Source of the DNA: Rhodocyclaceae bacterium
Lineage (GTDB): Bacteria > Pseudomonadota > Gammaproteobacteria > Burkholderiales > Rhodocyclaceae
NCBI GenBank assembly: GCA_028714035.1
Contig: JAQTNA010000034.1
Location: 1 to 35,639, forward strand
Length of the DNA: 35,639 bases
Direction of reading: 5' to 3'
Part shown: positions 34,901 through 35,639 of the stretch, in pieces
Layout of the letters: each line of letters begins with the position of its first letter
Numbering within the stretch: position 1 is the stretch's first letter
Program-made: the position numbers and the translations under genes
The notes under the pieces: model-generated
Told to the model about the DNA's origin: nothing
What the model saw: the letters and a program-made list of their open reading frames with translations, nothing else
Databases searched by the model: none

Positions 34901-35538
34901 TCGGGATGACGCACGGCGATGGTTCCCTTGGCGTCTACCACGGTCAGCCGGGCGCCCCCCGCCAAGCGGACCGTAGACAGTTCCCGGTGCAGCCAGTCCA
35001 AACTCAGCGACACGAAGAAGACCGCGGTAACGCGTCCCGCGCCATCGCGTCGCGCCTTGGCGAAAGTAACGACCGGCTTGCCCACGTAGCGGCCGACAAC
35101 CACGTCGCCAACCACCATCTCGCGCGTCTTCAAGGCCTGCTGGAAATAGGAACGGTCGGCGACGTTGATGCGATCCTTGGAGGGCACCGCAGAGCAGACG
35201 ATCTCGCCATCCGGCAGTACTTTTCCCATATTGAGGAACTTCAGGTCCGACTTGAGCAATTCCGTCATCATCCGCGAGCAATCCTGGACCGAGGAGCCCG
35301 GCCGGAATTCCGGATGCAGCATGAGATTATTGAGAATGGCATCGGCTCTGGCGGCAATGGACTGCTGTCGCGCCGCGATCAGCTTCGCGTCGGCCAGAAG
35401 TTGAGCCGAGGCGGCACGTAGCCGCTCGCCGCGCTCGCCGAACGATTGCCATACGACCAGGCTGGTCAGCGCGGCGAATGCCACCAGGAGCAGCAAAATC
35501 AGGCGACCACGCAGGTCGAATATGGGAACCGGCTTCAT
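31951..35538 (-). CDS. Cache-HAMP-GAF-PAS-PAS hybrid sensor kinase
   Basis: A 1195-residue hybrid kinase. A first helix (12-32), a periplasmic double-Cache sensor (about 35-270; DRSYFQQAL is typical), a second helix (285-305) and HAMP (306-360) come first. Then a GAF domain (about 385-530), PAS 1 (550-668) and PAS 2 (685-795). The HisKA has His825 ([19 protein letters not shown]), the ATPase follows (about 930-1050), and one receiver lies at the end with Asp1121 ([13 protein letters not shown]). There is no HPt, so a separate phosphotransfer protein or response regulator is needed. The Cache domain should bind a small external molecule. It is transcribed towards the ABC exporter; the start ATG 35538 has only a weak ribosome site. 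Confidence 0.9.
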   Translation of the reverse strand: MKPVPIFDLRGRLILLLLVAFAALTSLVVWQSFGERGERLRAASAQLLADAKLIAARQQSIAARADAILNNLMLHPEFRPGSSVQDCSRMMTELLKSDLKFLNMGKVLPDGEIVCSAVPSKDRINVADRSYFQQALKTREMVVGDVVVGRYVGKPVVTFAKARRDGAGRVTAVFFVSLSLDWLHRELSTVRLAGGARLTVVDAKGTIAVRHPDPENQVGKTIAEQPLFKRMAAAGNEGTLEEIGLDQMPKIISFTPLLDTVSGHAILWLSVPKSVIEEPVRRELALSLAITLVVLASTLGLVVLGSNRLVLSPLLALSRAAARLKGGDLTARTGLTHGDDEIGRLARTLDETAHAIEDREHRLDRANRALRVLSAGNRTLLRGRDEQNLTTEMCRAIVEAGGYRLAWVGYAENDKSVKVVASWGAEAEYLDCLNITWDETGAGRGPTGTAIRRGIPVAANDIVTDPDYAPWREQAQRYRYASAVALPLRLDGTIIGALNICAVEPDAFDEEVMELLSESADDLAYGIATRRAAVQYERTQAELHRKEELRELILDAAGEGIYGLDLEGRATFVNPAAAAMLGRTVAEIVGQIMHTLHHHTKADGTPYPRELCPIYAAYRDGTAHRVLDEVFWRGDGTHFPVEYVSTPLHNERGELSGAVVSFADVSERKRAEEALRQSQERLHLWETNVRDYAIIALDRNGIVLSWSRGAELIKGYSADEIIGQHFSRFYPAEDVAADKPALALKMARENGRFEDEGWRVRKDGSIFWANVIVTALFDDLGTLRGYVKVTRDLTEKRQGEESARRAKHAEAATQAKSVFLANMSHEIRTPMNAILGMARLLRRDGLTPKQADRLDKMDVAANHLLHIINDILDLSKIEAGKLTIEETDVVVDALLSNAASILAPRMGEKGLRLVMDTERLPRHLTGDPTRLMQSLLNYANNAIKFTENGAITIRTRLLEESEEQVLLRFEVEDTGIGIAPEKMARLFAAFEQADSSTTREYGGTGLGLSITKKLAQLMGGDAGATSTPGVGSTFWFSASLKKASDVPIEAIPSVPDGEVAEMVLARDFFGRKVLLAEDDDINQVVATELLSDTGLIIDLADDGAQALQMAKETAYDLILMDMQMPKMDGLEATRQIRKIPGRETVPILAMTANAFSEDRENCLHAGMNDFLSKPVEPQALHDKLLKWLRKKATTD

Positions 35539-35586
35539 GTGGGCCGGGATCGCCTATGACGGGTTACCGACAGCCGTTGGAACTGC

Positions 35587-35605
35587 GGGGGGGGGGGGGG
35601 GGGGG
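35587..35605. other. Poly-G run at the contig end
   Basis: Nineteen G in a row, followed by a T/G-only tail to 35639. This is unlike the rest of the window and is most simply read as low-quality contig-end sequence. Confidence 0.8.
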
Positions 35606-35639
35606 TTACCGGCCTGGGGTTTTTTGTTTTTTGGGGGAA

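Overview
The window is GC-rich, densely coded DNA from a Gram-negative bacterium, most likely a betaproteobacterium of the Rhodocyclales type (the Azoarcus/Thauera/Dechloromonas/Zoogloea neighbourhood). The reasons are the mix of gene families: a TRAP dicarboxylate transporter divergent from a DctS/DctR-type two-component pair, bacteriohemerythrins, a fimT-pilVWXY1E minor pilin operon, a PEP-CTERM protein remnant, REP-type palindromes and several large hybrid kinases. The placement rests on family knowledge, not on a marker gene. No rRNA, tRNA, CRISPR array, integrase or transposase gene is visible.

Layout. 1-38: the first codons of ndk, reading leftwards. 250-3426: a rightward cluster of a small helical protein, a class-3-lipase-like protein with a visible Ser-Asp-His set, and two tandem exported ankyrin proteins; this looks like a secreted lipase toxin with periplasmic immunity proteins. 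3477-4472: an SRPBCC/GyrI-like protein. 4541-7620 (minus): a complete TRAP transporter, dctPQM, divergent from dctS-dctR (7816-10418). 10575-12521: a caspase-like peptidase preceded by a perfect FNR-type palindrome, then two tandem bacteriohemerythrins. 12680-20396: a type IV pilus minor pilin operon (fimT, pilV, pilW, pilX, pilY1, two pilE-like genes) behind a sigma-28-like promoter candidate. The PilY1 carries an L-type-lectin-like N-terminal domain interrupted by about 256 residues of repeats.

20421-25606 (minus): two overlapping sensor kinase genes, one with two receivers and an HPt, the other with no receiver. 25607-28446: a looser region with a TPR glycosyltransferase-like gene, a REP pair, a degraded ORF, a DnaA-box-like inverted repeat and a truncated, frameshifted PEP-CTERM choice-of-anchor A gene. 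28447-31749: an HlyD-type lipoprotein, an ABC ATPase and an ABC-2 permease, with a different palindromic repeat in each of the two intergenic gaps. 31951-35538 (minus): a 1195-residue Cache-HAMP-GAF-PAS-PAS hybrid kinase. The window ends in a poly-G and T/G low-complexity tail that looks like a contig-end artefact.

The strongest candidates for something new are the lipase/ankyrin module, the FNR-box caspase gene beside two hemerythrins, and the split-lectin PilY1. Much of the rest is sensing and surface motility: dicarboxylate uptake with its own sensor, oxygen-binding proteins, adhesive pilus tips and three large sensor kinases.
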